A DNA stretch of 38,526 bases from Streptomyces pseudogriseolus (GTDB lineage: Bacteria > Actinomycetota > Actinomycetes > Streptomycetales > Streptomycetaceae), in assembly GCA_002154585.1 (NCBI GenBank), contig MUNG01000082.1, positions 1 through 38,526 of the forward strand. Direction: 5' to 3'. Within the stretch, counting starts at the first letter, position 1; each line of letters opens with the position of its first letter. Made by a program: the position numbers and the translations under genes. The notes beneath the pieces are model-generated. The model saw only the letters and a list, made by a program, of their open reading frames with translations. It was not told where the DNA came from and did not search any database. Of the stretch, positions 1 through 7,550 are shown piece after piece.

Positions 1-484
1 GCTGGCGCATGCCGCCGGAGAGCTGGTGCGGGTACTCCTTGAGCCGCCGGGTCGGGTCGGGGATGCCGACCCGGTCCAGCAGGTGGGCGGCCTCCTTGCG
101 GGCGGCCTCCCCCTTCATCCCGCGGTGACGCTCCAGGATTTCGGTGACCTGCACGCCGATCGGGACGACCGGGTTCAGCGAGGACAGCGGGTCCTGGAAG
201 ATCATCGCCATCTCGCTGCCGCGCAGGTCGCGGCGCGCGGACGGGTTCATCGTGAACAGGTCCGTGCCGTCGAACTCGGCACGGCCGCCGATGGTGAGAC
301 CCTTCGCGGGCAGCAGGCCCATCAGGGCCAGGGAGGTGACGGACTTGCCGCAGCCGGACTCGCCGACCAGGCCCACGACCTGGCCCTGGTCGACCTCGAA
401 GGAGATGCCGTCGACCGCCCGGGACTCCTTGCGGCCGCGGCCGCCGAAGGTGACGGTCAGTTCGTCGACAGTGAGCAGAGACAT
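1..484 (-). CDS. Oligopeptide/dipeptide ABC importer ATP-binding protein (DppD/OppD type), C-terminus cut by window edge
   Basis: ATPase subunit that would power the peptide importer encoded just upstream on the same strand. The ATG lies at 484, 6 bp after the permease stop, and about 161 codons are present before the window ends. Visible motifs are Walker A GESGCGKS at about residues 42-49, the Q-loop [10 protein letters not shown], and the start of the signature LSGGMRQ right at the edge. The [10 protein letters not shown] sequence is typical of the Opp/Dpp/Nik ATPase family. Walker B, the H-loop and the family's C-terminal oligopeptide domain lie outside the window. Short spacing to the two permeases and the binding protein supports one operon. 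Family assignment is firm; the transported peptide class is not known from sequence. Confidence 0.95.
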   Translation of the reverse strand, partial: MSLLTVDELTVTFGGRGRKESRAVDGISFEVDQGQVVGLVGESGCGKSVTSLALMGLLPAKGLTIGGRAEFDGTDLFTMNPSARRDLRGSEMAMIFQDPLSSLNPVVPIGVQVTEILERHRGMKGEAARKEAAHLLDRVGIPDPTRRLKEYPHQLSGGMRQ

Positions 485-490
485 GGTGGT

Positions 491-1450
491 TCAGCCCCTC
501 AGCTTCGGGTCGAGGGCTTCCCGCATGGCCTCGCCGAGGAGGGTGAAGCCGAGGGCGGTGATGATGATGCCGACGGCGGGGTAGACCGCCATCGCGGGGG
601 CGTAGCTGAAGAAGCGCTGCGCCTGGGCGAGCATGACGCCCCACTCGGGGATCGCCGGGTCGGGGTTGCCGAGCCCCAGGTAGGACAGGGCGGCCGCCTC
701 GATGATCGCGGTGGCCAGGGAGAGCGTGGCCTGCACGATCACCGGGCTGAGCGAGTTGGGCAGGATCTGCGAGAGCACGATGCGGCGCTTGCGCACACCC
801 AGGGACTGGGCCGCGAGGACGTAGTCCGCGCTGCCCTGGGCCAGCATCGAGCCGCGCAGCAGGCGGGCGAACACCGGCACCTGCACCACACCCACGGCGA
901 TCATCACCGTGGTCAGCGACTGCCCCATGACGGCGGCGATGGAGACCGCCAGCAGCAGCGACGGCAGCGCCAGCATCATGTCGATGAAGCGCATGATGAC
1001 GGAGTCGACGCGCCGTCCGGTGTCGCCGCCGAGGGTGGCCGCGGCGCCGGAGACGATGCCGATCACGAAGCCGGCGACCAGGCCGATCAGCGTGGCGACG
1101 ATGCCGACGAGCAGGGTCTGCCGGGCGCCGACGAGCATCCGGGAGAACAGGTCGCGGCCGAGGTGGTCGAGGCCGAACCAGTTGCCGTCGCGGGCCCCGA
1201 CGAACTTGCCCTGGTTGGGGAAGACCTCGCTGCGCCAGGTCTGCGCGCTCGGCGAGTAGGGCGCGAGGAACGGCCCGACGACCGCGATGAGCACGAACAG
1301 GACGATGATGACGGCGCCGACGATGGCCATCTTGCTGGACTTCAGCCGGCGGAAGGCCTCCCGCCAGAGGCTGGCGCCGGTGCTGGTCTCGCTGACGGCC
1401 GTCAGTTCCGCGAGACGCTGGATCTTCTCGGACTTGGTGGCGACAGCCAT
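491..1450 (-). CDS. Peptide ABC importer permease (DppC/OppC type)
   Basis: Inner membrane permease of 319 aa, the usual length for DppC. A cytoplasmic N-terminus of about 40 residues precedes the first hydrophobic helix (AIVGAVIIVLFVLIAVVGPFL), followed by the OppC-type extracytoplasmic segment and the transport domain. The EAA coupling loop is visible as EAAALSYLGLG followed by PEWGVML, the contact for the ATPase. The ATG at 1450 is one base after the stop of the DppB-like permease, so the two are probably translationally coupled. It pairs with the 1452-2456 product to form the translocation pore. Function as a peptide importer is inferred from family and operon; substrate is unknown. Confidence 0.95.
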   Translation of the reverse strand: MAVATKSEKIQRLAELTAVSETSTGASLWREAFRRLKSSKMAIVGAVIIVLFVLIAVVGPFLAPYSPSAQTWRSEVFPNQGKFVGARDGNWFGLDHLGRDLFSRMLVGARQTLLVGIVATLIGLVAGFVIGIVSGAAATLGGDTGRRVDSVIMRFIDMMLALPSLLLAVSIAAVMGQSLTTVMIAVGVVQVPVFARLLRGSMLAQGSADYVLAAQSLGVRKRRIVLSQILPNSLSPVIVQATLSLATAIIEAAALSYLGLGNPDPAIPEWGVMLAQAQRFFSYAPAMAVYPAVGIIITALGFTLLGEAMREALDPKLRG

Positions 1451-1451
1451 G

Positions 1452-2456
1452 TCAGTGCACCCGCACTCTCGGGTCGATGATGCTGTACGCCAGGTCCACC
1501 AGCAGGTTGATCAGGACGTACACCATCGCGATGAACATGATGAACCCGACCAGCACCGGGTAGTCACGGCCGTCGATCGACGTCTTGATGAAGTTGCCGA
1601 TGCCGTTGAAGGAGAACACGGACTCGGTGAGGACGGCTCCGGACAGCAGGGAGCCGGTGAGCAGACCGACCGACGTGATGACGGGCAGCAGGGCGTTGCG
1701 CAGCACGTGACGGCCGCGGACGACACGGCGCTTGAGGCCCTTGGCCTGGGCGGTGCGCACGTAGTCCTCGTCCTGCACCTCGAGCACGCTGGCGCGGGTC
1801 ATACGCACGATGACCGCGAGCGGGATGGAGGCGAGGGTGACGGCCGGCAGGAACAGGTGGTGGATGGCGTCCCACGAGGCGTCGAACTCGCCGGTGAGGA
1901 CGCCGTCCAGCACCGCGAAGCCGGTCACCTCGGTGGCGTTGATGCCGGTGTCCAGGCGTCCGTAGCTGGGGAAGAAGCCCAGCTTCACGGCCAGGATCTC
2001 CTTGAGGATCAGGCCCAGGAAGAAGACGGGGATGCAGATGCCCACGAGCGAGCCGGAGACCGCGCCGACGTCGAGCCAGCCGCCGCGCTTGCGGGCGGCG
2101 AGGTAACCGAGGGGGATGCCGACGGCCACCGCGATGATCATGGCCAGCAGGGACAGCTCCACCGTGGCCGGGAACCGGAGGAAGAACTCGTCCGTGACGG
2201 GCTGTCCGGTCTGGACGGAGGTTCCCAGGTCGCCCTGGAAGATGCGCTTGAGGAAGCGCCAGTACTGGACGTAAATCGGCTGGTCCAGTCCGAGCGCACG
2301 GTTGATGCGCGCCACTTCGGCGTCGGTGGCCCTCTCCCCCAGGATCGCTGAGGCGGGTCCACCGGGCAGCCGGTCGAGCCACAGGAAGAGCAGAACCGAC
2401 AGGCCGAGCAGCGTGGGTATGAGCTGGAGCAGTCTTCGTACGACGAGACGCAGCAC
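1452..2456 (-). CDS. Peptide ABC importer permease (DppB/OppB type)
   Basis: Inner membrane permease of 334 aa with the DppB-type N-terminus (LRLVVRRLLQLIPTLLGLSVLLF), an extracytoplasmic loop rich in charged residues at about 45-95, and the core transport domain. The DppB-family coupling-loop sequence LTESVFSFNGIGNFI is present near the C-terminus. The start is GTG at 2456 preceded by AAAGGGGC on the minus strand. It follows the binding-protein gene after a 107-bp gap that holds an 11-bp hairpin, an arrangement often seen where the binding protein is made in excess over the membrane parts. Partner of the DppC-like permease. Confidence 0.95.
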   Translation of the reverse strand: MLRLVVRRLLQLIPTLLGLSVLLFLWLDRLPGGPASAILGERATDAEVARINRALGLDQPIYVQYWRFLKRIFQGDLGTSVQTGQPVTDEFFLRFPATVELSLLAMIIAVAVGIPLGYLAARKRGGWLDVGAVSGSLVGICIPVFFLGLILKEILAVKLGFFPSYGRLDTGINATEVTGFAVLDGVLTGEFDASWDAIHHLFLPAVTLASIPLAVIVRMTRASVLEVQDEDYVRTAQAKGLKRRVVRGRHVLRNALLPVITSVGLLTGSLLSGAVLTESVFSFNGIGNFIKTSIDGRDYPVLVGFIMFIAMVYVLINLLVDLAYSIIDPRVRVH

Positions 2457-2498
2457 CCCGCTTGCCCCTTTCTTGCGTGTTGTCTTACATGAACGGAC

Positions 2499-2531
2499 CC
2501 GCCCGGCCGCCGAGTTGCGACGGCCGGGCGG
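2499..2531 (-). repeat. Intercistronic hairpin between binding-protein and permease genes
   Basis: Perfect 11-bp inverted repeat, CCGCCCGGCCG at 2499-2509 and CGGCCGGGCGG at 2521-2531, with an 11-base loop. It sits 33 bases after the binding-protein stop and 43 bases before the permease start in the transcript. There is no run of T after it, so a mRNA-stabilising or partial-termination role is more likely than full termination. This would fit higher expression of the binding protein, but that is inference. Confidence 0.6.
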
Positions 2532-2563
2532 ACCCCCCCGTTATCGGTTTTCTGCCGGTTCGC

Positions 2564-4234
2564 CTACTTGAAGGAGGCTTCGGCGAAGATCTCCTGCGTC
2601 AGCGGCGACACCTTCGGCGGGTTGACGTTCTTGGCGAAGGCGATGGCCGGCGGGGACGACGAGATCGGGACGCCGGGCAGGTAGTCCATGATGACCTCGT
2701 TGGCCTTCTGGTAGGCCGCGGTGCGCTCCTCGGCCTTGCCCAGCTTCGAACCGGCGTTCACCGCGTCGAAGACCTTCTTGTCCCGGAAGCCCCACTGCTT
2801 GTCGAACCCGGCGAACCAGGTGCCGATGAAGTTGTAGCCGTCGTTGAAGTCACCGGTCCAGCCGAGCATGTGCAGGGCGCAGGAACCGGCCTCGGTGGCG
2901 TCCAGGTAGTCCGGGGCCCACTTCATGGCCTTCGGCACGACCTTGATGCCGGACTTCTCCAGGTCGGCCTTCATCAGCTCGAACAGGTCCTGCGGGGCAG
3001 GCATGTACGGGCGGGTGACCTCGGTCGGGTAGCAGAACTCGATGGTCAGGTTCTGCGCGCCGGCCTTCTTCAGCAGCTGCTTGGCCTTGGCGGGGTCGTA
3101 CGGGTACTGCGTGACGTTCTTGGAGTAGCCCGCGATCGTGTCCGGCATGAACTGGTCGGCCACCTTGCCGCCCTCGGGCAGCTGGGTCTTGACCAGGTTC
3201 TCCTTGTCGATCGACTGCGCGATCGCCTGGCGGACCTCCTTCTTCTTCAGGGCCGGGTTCGCCGACTGGCTCATGCCCACGTAGAAGAGGTTGAAGACGC
3301 CACGGGTCGGGACGACGTAGCCCTCGTTCTCGAGGGTCTTGACGTCGGCCGGGGCGACGAGGTCGTAGCCGTCGATGTCACCGGCCTGGAGCGCCTGGCG
3401 GCGGCCCTCCTCGGTGTCGATGGTACGGAAGACCAGGTTCTTGATCTTGGCCTTCTCGCCCCAGTAGTCGTCAAAGCGCTCAAGGGTGACTTCCTTGTTG
3501 CCCTTGTTCCACTTGACGATCTTGTACGGGCCGGTGCCGGCGACCGTGCCAGCCTCCTGGCTGTACTTGGGGTACGTGATGGCGTCGCCCTTGGCGGTCG
3601 CGTCCTGCTTCTCGTACTCCTTGAGCGCCTTCGGCGAGTGGATCGCGAGGGCGTTCAGCGAGAAGCCGCCGGGGAGGTTGGCGGTGGGCTTCTTGACCTC
3701 GATGACGGCGGTGTTCTCGTCCTTGGCCGTGCAGCTCTTGTAGTTGGCCTCGGGCGTCTCCGGGTCCTCGTTCTTCGCGAACCCGCCCATGACGGTCTGC
3801 CAGTAGTACGAGACCGCGCTCGACTGGTAGGTGCCCTTCCAGTTGAACCAGTGGTCGTAGTTGGCGCAGACCGCGGCGGCGTTGAACGCCTCGCCGTCGT
3901 GGAACTTCACGCCCTTGCGGAGGTTGAAGGTCCAGACGGTGCCCGCGTCGTTGCTCGACCAGGTCTCGGCGAGGCCGCCGACCAGCTTGGTGCCGCCGGG
4001 CTCGTGCTCGAGGAGGGCCTCGAACGCCTGGCGGGTCACACGGAAGGTTTCACCGTCACTCGCGAGGGCAGGGTCCAGGGAGCCCGGGTCGCCTGCACCG
4101 GCGAAGACGAAGGTGTCCTTCGCGCCGCCGCTCTCGTTGTCACTGTCCCGCTCGCTGGCGCAGCCCGTGGCGATCAGGCCGACCGCGACCGCGGCCGTGA
4201 TCGCCCGAGCGGCTCGGGTCTTGAATATGCGCAT
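2564..4234 (-). CDS. Extracellular oligopeptide-binding lipoprotein (SBP family 5)
   Basis: Substrate-binding component of the importer, 556 aa. The N-terminus MRIFKTRAARAITAAV has Arg/Lys then a hydrophobic stretch ending in ATGC, a lipobox variant with the modified Cys at residue 26, followed by a Ser/Asp/Glu-rich linker. The mature part shows family-5 features: FVFAGAGDPGSLDPAL near the start, then VWTFNLRKGVKFHDGEAFNA (about residues 100-120), and the GTGPYKIVKW segment near residue 235. The ATG at 4234 has CGGAGTGG eight bases upstream. First gene of the transporter operon. The long upstream region (4235-4664) holds inverted repeats that may control it. Likely anchors to the outer face of the membrane and delivers peptides to the permeases. 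Confidence 0.95.
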   Translation of the reverse strand: MRIFKTRAARAITAAVAVGLIATGCASERDSDNESGGAKDTFVFAGAGDPGSLDPALASDGETFRVTRQAFEALLEHEPGGTKLVGGLAETWSSNDAGTVWTFNLRKGVKFHDGEAFNAAAVCANYDHWFNWKGTYQSSAVSYYWQTVMGGFAKNEDPETPEANYKSCTAKDENTAVIEVKKPTANLPGGFSLNALAIHSPKALKEYEKQDATAKGDAITYPKYSQEAGTVAGTGPYKIVKWNKGNKEVTLERFDDYWGEKAKIKNLVFRTIDTEEGRRQALQAGDIDGYDLVAPADVKTLENEGYVVPTRGVFNLFYVGMSQSANPALKKKEVRQAIAQSIDKENLVKTQLPEGGKVADQFMPDTIAGYSKNVTQYPYDPAKAKQLLKKAGAQNLTIEFCYPTEVTRPYMPAPQDLFELMKADLEKSGIKVVPKAMKWAPDYLDATEAGSCALHMLGWTGDFNDGYNFIGTWFAGFDKQWGFRDKKVFDAVNAGSKLGKAEERTAAYQKANEVIMDYLPGVPISSSPPAIAFAKNVNPPKVSPLTQEIFAEASFK

Positions 4235-4308
4235 ACTGGGGCCACTCCGGGTCCGCTATGTGGATGCATCTTGACCGGCCGAACACTACAGACGTTCGCG
4301 CTGAGTCA

Positions 4309-4372
4309 GGAACAGTCCGGATAGCGGTGATACCTACCTGAGATCTGAACACTTGACATAAGGGACTGTTCC
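4309..4372. repeat. 10-bp perfect inverted repeat flanking the importer promoter region
   Basis: GGAACAGTCC (4309-4318) and its exact reverse complement GGACTGTTCC (4363-4372), separated by 44 bp. Centre-to-centre distance is 54 bp, close to five helical turns, so two protein dimers or a loop could bind on one face. Overlaps the candidate -35 of the peptide importer. Operator role is inferred. Confidence 0.5.
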
Positions 4373-4572
4373 GGCGTCCTCGCGCGTTGATTTAACGCCC
4401 CGGACACATCTGACGCCCTCACAAGTGCCGTTCGCGAGGCCTGGGATGACGTGGAGACGCGGTGAAACCGCAGGTGACAGGCGGTCAACGGAAGGTAGCT
4501 GACCGCACTCGTCGGAATCTGACGCAAAATCAGCGCTGAACGACTCAGAACATGGGCCCTCTTGGCCACCCC

Positions 4573-4606
4573 TGTCCACATGCTGGACACGGTCACGCTG
4601 CGTGAC
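4573..4606. repeat. Two adjacent palindromes downstream of the SseB-like gene
   Basis: TGTCCA-N5-TGGACA at 4573-4589 and GTCACG-CTG-CGTGAC at 4592-4606, only 2 bp apart. Both are exact. They are about 340 bp upstream of the importer start and just beyond the terminator-like hairpin of the preceding gene. They could be regulator binding sites or part of a longer termination structure. Confidence 0.4.
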
Positions 4607-4617
4607 GCAACGGACAA

Positions 4618-4645
4618 CCCCCGGCAGCGGGTCCGCCGCCGGGGG
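4618..4645 (-). terminator. Terminator-like hairpin after the first SseB-like gene
   Basis: CCCCCGGC at 4618-4625 pairs with GCCGGGGG at 4638-4645, with an inner GCG/CGC extension past one mismatch. It begins 20 bases after the stop of the minus-strand gene ending at 4665. There is no T-run, as is common for Streptomyces terminators. Confidence 0.5.
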
Positions 4646-4664
4646 CCTCGGGAGTACGTACCGG

Positions 4665-5447
4665 TCAGAGGCGGTGCGCCGGCGGATAGCCGTAGCCCGT
4701 GGCGGGGGCCTGGGCGTGCGCCTCACGGTCGTAGAAGGGGCGCGCGTTGACGCGCAGCCACATCGCCACCGGGTCGTGCGCGTCGGCCATGGCGACGGTG
4801 GAGACGGGCAGCCCGTCGGGCACCGCGGACAGCGACTGCCGCATCATCGCCCGCACCGACTCCACGGCGGGCGGCGAGGTGTCGTAGACGTCCAGGCCGA
4901 TGGCGAGGTACGGGGCGCCGAGGGCGGGCTGCACCCAGGCGCGGCGCAGCGCGCGCACGGCCGGGGTGCGGTGGGCGTTCTGCGCGAGGAGGGCGTAGAA
5001 CTGCGGGATCTCGATGGCCGGTTCGGACAGCCGCAGCGGCCCGGCGGGCTGCTGGTCGAGCCCGCCGGCGATACGGCGCAGGTCCAGCCAGGGGATGCCG
5101 ACGCCGCCGCCGGGCGCGTGCGGGTTGAGCCAGAGGCCGTAGCGGTCCGGGTAGAGCGCCCGGGCCACCTCGAGCCCGTCGACCACCTCGTACGAACGGT
5201 TCCAGCCGCTGGCGGACAGCTCCTGGGCGGAGGTCACGCAGGGCGCGTAGCCGTGGCCGTCGACCTCCATGGTCCCGTACTGGGCGTCGGGCGAGCCGGC
5301 CTGGCCCTGCCAGAGCAGCATCCAGACCCGGCCGGACGAGGGGGTGGCGAGGGCGCGCAGCAAGGCCTCGTAGGCGTCGTAACGCCCGGGCGTCACCTGG
5401 CGCAGCATGTGCTCGACCTGTCCGGCCGCCGCGGTGCCAGCGCTCAC
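4665..5447 (-). CDS. SseB-like protein, first of a tandem pair
   Basis: Predicted soluble protein of 260 aa resembling the SseB (enhanced serine sensitivity) family, whose biochemical role is poorly defined. I place the start at GTG 5447 because GGAGGGG lies 8 bases upstream; an ATG 36 bases further up (5483) lacks a clear site. N-terminal part EHMLRQVTPGRYDAYEALLRALA is followed by an SseB-type alpha/beta region, and the C-terminus carries DPVAMWLRVNARPFYDREA, which matches the tail DPVADWLRHKVRPFYQ of the next gene. The two proteins are therefore divergent paralogs. No signal peptide or membrane helix seen. The tail after residue 245 is Pro/Ala/Tyr-rich. Confidence is good for family, low for function. 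Confidence 0.75.
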   Translation of the reverse strand: MSAGTAAAGQVEHMLRQVTPGRYDAYEALLRALATPSSGRVWMLLWQGQAGSPDAQYGTMEVDGHGYAPCVTSAQELSASGWNRSYEVVDGLEVARALYPDRYGLWLNPHAPGGGVGIPWLDLRRIAGGLDQQPAGPLRLSEPAIEIPQFYALLAQNAHRTPAVRALRRAWVQPALGAPYLAIGLDVYDTSPPAVESVRAMMRQSLSAVPDGLPVSTVAMADAHDPVAMWLRVNARPFYDREAHAQAPATGYGYPPAHRL

Positions 5448-5567
5448 TTGTATCGCCCCTCCGTACAACACCCTGCCGGCCAATGCCCCTAGCTTAAGCC
5501 GACGGCCCCCGCCGGTCTGCGGTCAGTGCGCGGAAGGCGGGGGTCCGCGGCGGATCGGGCGGGTGCG

Positions 5568-6344
5568 TCAGGCGTGCTGGTAGAAGGGGCGGACCTTGTG
5601 GCGCAGCCAGTCGGCGACCGGGTCCTGGGCCACGTCGAGGACGACGAGGTTGACCGGCCAGCGGGCGGGGCTGCGGCCCAGGGCGCGGCCGAGGGCGTCC
5701 AGCGGCAGCGCGCGGGGGTCGCCCTCCCAGTGCAGCAGCTCCACGCCGACGAACAGCACCGGGTCGGCCGTCTCGACGGCGGCCAGACAGCGGCGGGCGG
5801 TCGCCACCACGCCGAGGGCCTCGAACTCCTGGGAGGCGGCGGCGAGGAAGTCCACCGGGTCGTCCTGCCAGTCCGGTTCGAACAGCCGGACCCGGCCGCC
5901 GCCCGCCGGGCCGTCCAGCGGGGAGCGCCCGGCCCGGCACAGGTCGGCCACCGCGGCGGGCGGCAGCGGGACGGCGACCGTGCCGCCCGGGTTGACCACG
6001 ATGCCGGCCTGCGGGGGCAGTCCGCGGGCGAACTCCACGGCGGGCGCGATGGTGCAGCCCATGTGGGAGCCGACGACCTGGCGGAACTGCTCCTCGGAGC
6101 TGAACACCGGCACGTACACCTGGCCGTCCAGGTCCATGGTGGGCAGGTCGAGGGGGCCGCTGTGCGGGCCGCCGCCGTTGGGCAGCGGCACCCACAGGAA
6201 GCTGCGGCCGAGCACCTCCACGATCCGGGCCCCCGCCGAGGGGACGCCGAGGGAGGCGGAGAGCGCCTCCTCCAGTTCGTTGCCGGGCCACCCGCCGTGC
6301 GGGTGGAAGTGCGTCCGGTCCGGGATGTCCGCCGGGAAGTCCAT
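5568..6344 (-). CDS. SseB-like protein, second of a tandem pair
   Basis: Predicted soluble protein of 258 aa, paralog of the 4665-5447 product. It starts at ATG 6344 with GGTGGG upstream. Features: N-terminal PGNELEEALSASLG, then FLWVPLPNGG and TMDLDGQVYVPVFSSEEQF, the SseB N-domain pattern in which a value is compared with a threshold-like strand-rich domain, then IVVNPGGTVAVPLPP, and the shared C-terminal motif DPVADWLRHKVRPFYQ. A 120-bp gap separates it from its paralog, so they may share a transcript. Function is unknown; serine sensitivity in E. coli gave the family its name. It is notable, but perhaps coincidental, that glyA and sdaA lie close by. Confidence 0.8.
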   Translation of the reverse strand: MDFPADIPDRTHFHPHGGWPGNELEEALSASLGVPSAGARIVEVLGRSFLWVPLPNGGGPHSGPLDLPTMDLDGQVYVPVFSSEEQFRQVVGSHMGCTIAPAVEFARGLPPQAGIVVNPGGTVAVPLPPAAVADLCRAGRSPLDGPAGGGRVRLFEPDWQDDPVDFLAAASQEFEALGVVATARRCLAAVETADPVLFVGVELLHWEGDPRALPLDALGRALGRSPARWPVNLVVLDVAQDPVADWLRHKVRPFYQHA

Positions 6345-6395
6345 CTGTCGCCCACCGTCTGCCTGGTACCACTGCTTGGCGGAAAGGCTAGCCGG

Positions 6396-7064
6396 TCAGC
6401 CGGCGAAGCCGATCCGGCGCAGGGCGTTCGCGGCGTCCCGGTCGACGAGCACCGCCGAGGCGCAGCCCGCCGGCACCCGGCCGGACTCCACCGCCTCCAG
6501 CAGCCGGCCGCACGCGGTGCGGTGCCGGCGGAAGGCGTACCGCGAGACGCCCCGGCCCCGCTCCAGCTGGCCGGCCAGGGCCTCCTCGGCCGGGACGTCC
6601 AGCACCAGCAGATGCAGTGCGGCCCCGCGGCGGCGGGCCTCGCGGGCCAGCCAGCGCCGCACCCACGCCTGGGTGCCGCAGTCGTGCACGACGACCGGCC
6701 GGCCGGAGCGCAGCACGCGGCGCAGTCCCGCGTAGTGGGCGAGCCGGACCAGCGGGCGGTAGACCGCGTAGGGCACCAGGCGGGGCATGCGGCGGTCCCA
6801 GCGGTCGCGGGCGTCCTGGGAGTCGACGCGGGCGTCGCGCACCGCGCGCCGCATCAGCGTGGACTTGCCGCTGCCGGGCAGCCCGGTGACCACGACGAGG
6901 TCACGGGGCCCGAACAGCAGGGCGCGCGGGCTGCGTCCGGAGCGGGCCCGCAGGTCCTGGACAAGGGGGGCGGGCGCCGCGTCGCGGGCGCCGCCGGCCC
7001 CGAGCGCGTGCTGCCGCGGCAGCGCCACGCCTGAGGTGCCGGCGTACGCCGTGGGCCTGTTCAC
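6396..7064 (-). CDS. P-loop ATPase/kinase-like protein
   Basis: 222-aa protein with Walker A GLPGSGKS at residues 61-68 after a hydrophobic strand LVVVT. The layout (P-loop, then SQDARDRWDRR, a basic helical segment, VVHDCGTQ, and a LLVLDVPAEEALAGQLERGRG lid-like region) resembles small metabolite or polynucleotide kinase-like and zeta-toxin-like P-loop proteins. The short lid with RGVSRYAFRRH carries several Arg that could bind phosphate. The start is GTG 7064 behind GGGGAGGA. The 60-residue N-terminus is Ala/Arg-rich and probably disordered. It diverges from the glycine riboswitch operon. The substrate cannot be named from sequence. Confidence 0.75.
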   Translation of the reverse strand: MNRPTAYAGTSGVALPRQHALGAGGARDAAPAPLVQDLRARSGRSPRALLFGPRDLVVVTGLPGSGKSTLMRRAVRDARVDSQDARDRWDRRMPRLVPYAVYRPLVRLAHYAGLRRVLRSGRPVVVHDCGTQAWVRRWLAREARRRGAALHLLVLDVPAEEALAGQLERGRGVSRYAFRRHRTACGRLLEAVESGRVPAGCASAVLVDRDAANALRRIGFAG

Positions 7065-7173
7065 CGTGGTCGTCCTCCCCTGGGGCCGGATATGGAGGTC
7101 CCGTCCCCGCCGCGTGTAAAGAGAAGGTAATGCCGGGTCGCTCTCGGTTGCGTGTTCATACCGCTACAGGCCT

Positions 7174-7191
7174 GTCACAGCTCCCTGTGAC
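7174..7191. repeat. Perfect 7-bp inverted repeat in the divergent promoter region
   Basis: GTCACAG (7174-7180), CTCC, CTGTGAC (7185-7191). It lies between the P-loop gene (minus) and gcvT (plus), about 40 bp upstream of the best gcvT -35 candidate. Sequence and symmetry suggest a dimeric regulator site. A second, shorter repeat TGCAC-N5-GTGCA follows at 7198-7212. Confidence 0.5.
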
Positions 7192-7230
7192 CGAGCCTGC
7201 ACGAACGGTGCACCCCCGGCAAGGGTCCCC

Positions 7231-7260
7231 CTGACGGTGTCCCGCGATGCGTGCAATGAT
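7231..7260 (+). promoter_or_regulatory. Candidate promoter of the gcvT transcript
   Basis: -35 CTGACG (7231-7236), 18-base spacer, -10 AATGAT (7255-7260). Transcription would begin near 7267, about 30 bases before the first riboswitch aptamer. Each hexamer matches the vegetative consensus at about four of six positions, so the call is tentative. Confidence 0.35.
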
Positions 7261-7293
7261 GTGCGCGCCTAACTGCATACCGGCCGTTTGAAT

Positions 7294-7512
7294 CCGCGCG
7301 GGAGAGTCCCCGGCACCGTGTGCCGCCGGGGCGCCGAAGGAGCAAGTCCCTCCCTTGAATCTCTCAGGCACCGTTACCGCGCGGGCGAGGCACATCTGAA
7401 AAGCGGGCCGCCGTCGCAGTGCTCCGGCGGCCCCACCCAAGGTGCAAGTCCTGACCGCCGTCCGCCGGTGGTCATGGCGAACCTCTCAGGTTCCGATGAC
7501 AGATGGGGAGGA
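7294..7512 (+). ncRNA. Tandem glycine riboswitch (two gcvT-type aptamers)
   Basis: Two glycine aptamers in a row, recognised from conserved segments. Aptamer 1: GGGAGAG at 7300, GCGCCGAAGGAGCAAG at 7331-7345 and TGAATCTCTCAGGCACCG at 7356-7373, closing with ATCTGAAAAG near 7394. Aptamer 2: CCACCCAAGGTGCAAG at 7432-7447, CCTCTCAGGTTCCGATGACA near 7482-7501 and AGATGGGG. The linker is short, as in the cooperative tandem class. The end of aptamer 2 lies about 39 bases before the gcvT ATG. Glycine riboswitches before gcv genes have been reported in Streptomyces griseus as glycine-activated. No clear Rho-independent terminator with a T-run follows, so the expression platform is not evident. Confidence 0.95.
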
Positions 7513-7550
7513 ACGACCTCGCTGTCATGCCGTCTCTGGGAGACCGACCG

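Larger units (their letters stand above)
4235..4664 (-). promoter_or_regulatory. 430-bp gene-free region upstream of the peptide importer: candidate promoter and inverted repeats
   Basis: No credible gene on either strand. On the minus strand a promoter candidate has -35 TTCCTG (4307-4312 complement), an 18-base spacer and -10 TAGTGT (4283-4288 complement), about 49 bases upstream of the ATG. A perfect 10-bp inverted repeat, GGAACAGTCC at 4309-4318 and GGACTGTTCC at 4363-4372, overlaps the -35 side. Two further short palindromes lie at 4573-4589 and 4592-4606. A hairpin at 4618-4645 ends the upstream gene. Promoter calls are by eye and weak; the repeats are exact. Confidence 0.45.

Noticed and set aside
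26-1480. A 484-codon plus-strand frame opposite the importer ATPase and permease
   Set aside because: Asp/His/Gly-rich antisense shadow with no signal, motif or ribosome binding site.
4353-4381. Plus-strand promoter from the perfect TTGACA at 4353-4358
   Set aside because: No -10-like hexamer 16-19 bases downstream and no plus-strand gene follows; the next genes read the other way.
5448-5483. Upstream ATG start (5483) for the first SseB-like gene
   Set aside because: No ribosome binding site at ATG 5483, whereas GTG 5447 has GGAGGGG at proper spacing. The codons between would place that site inside the gene.
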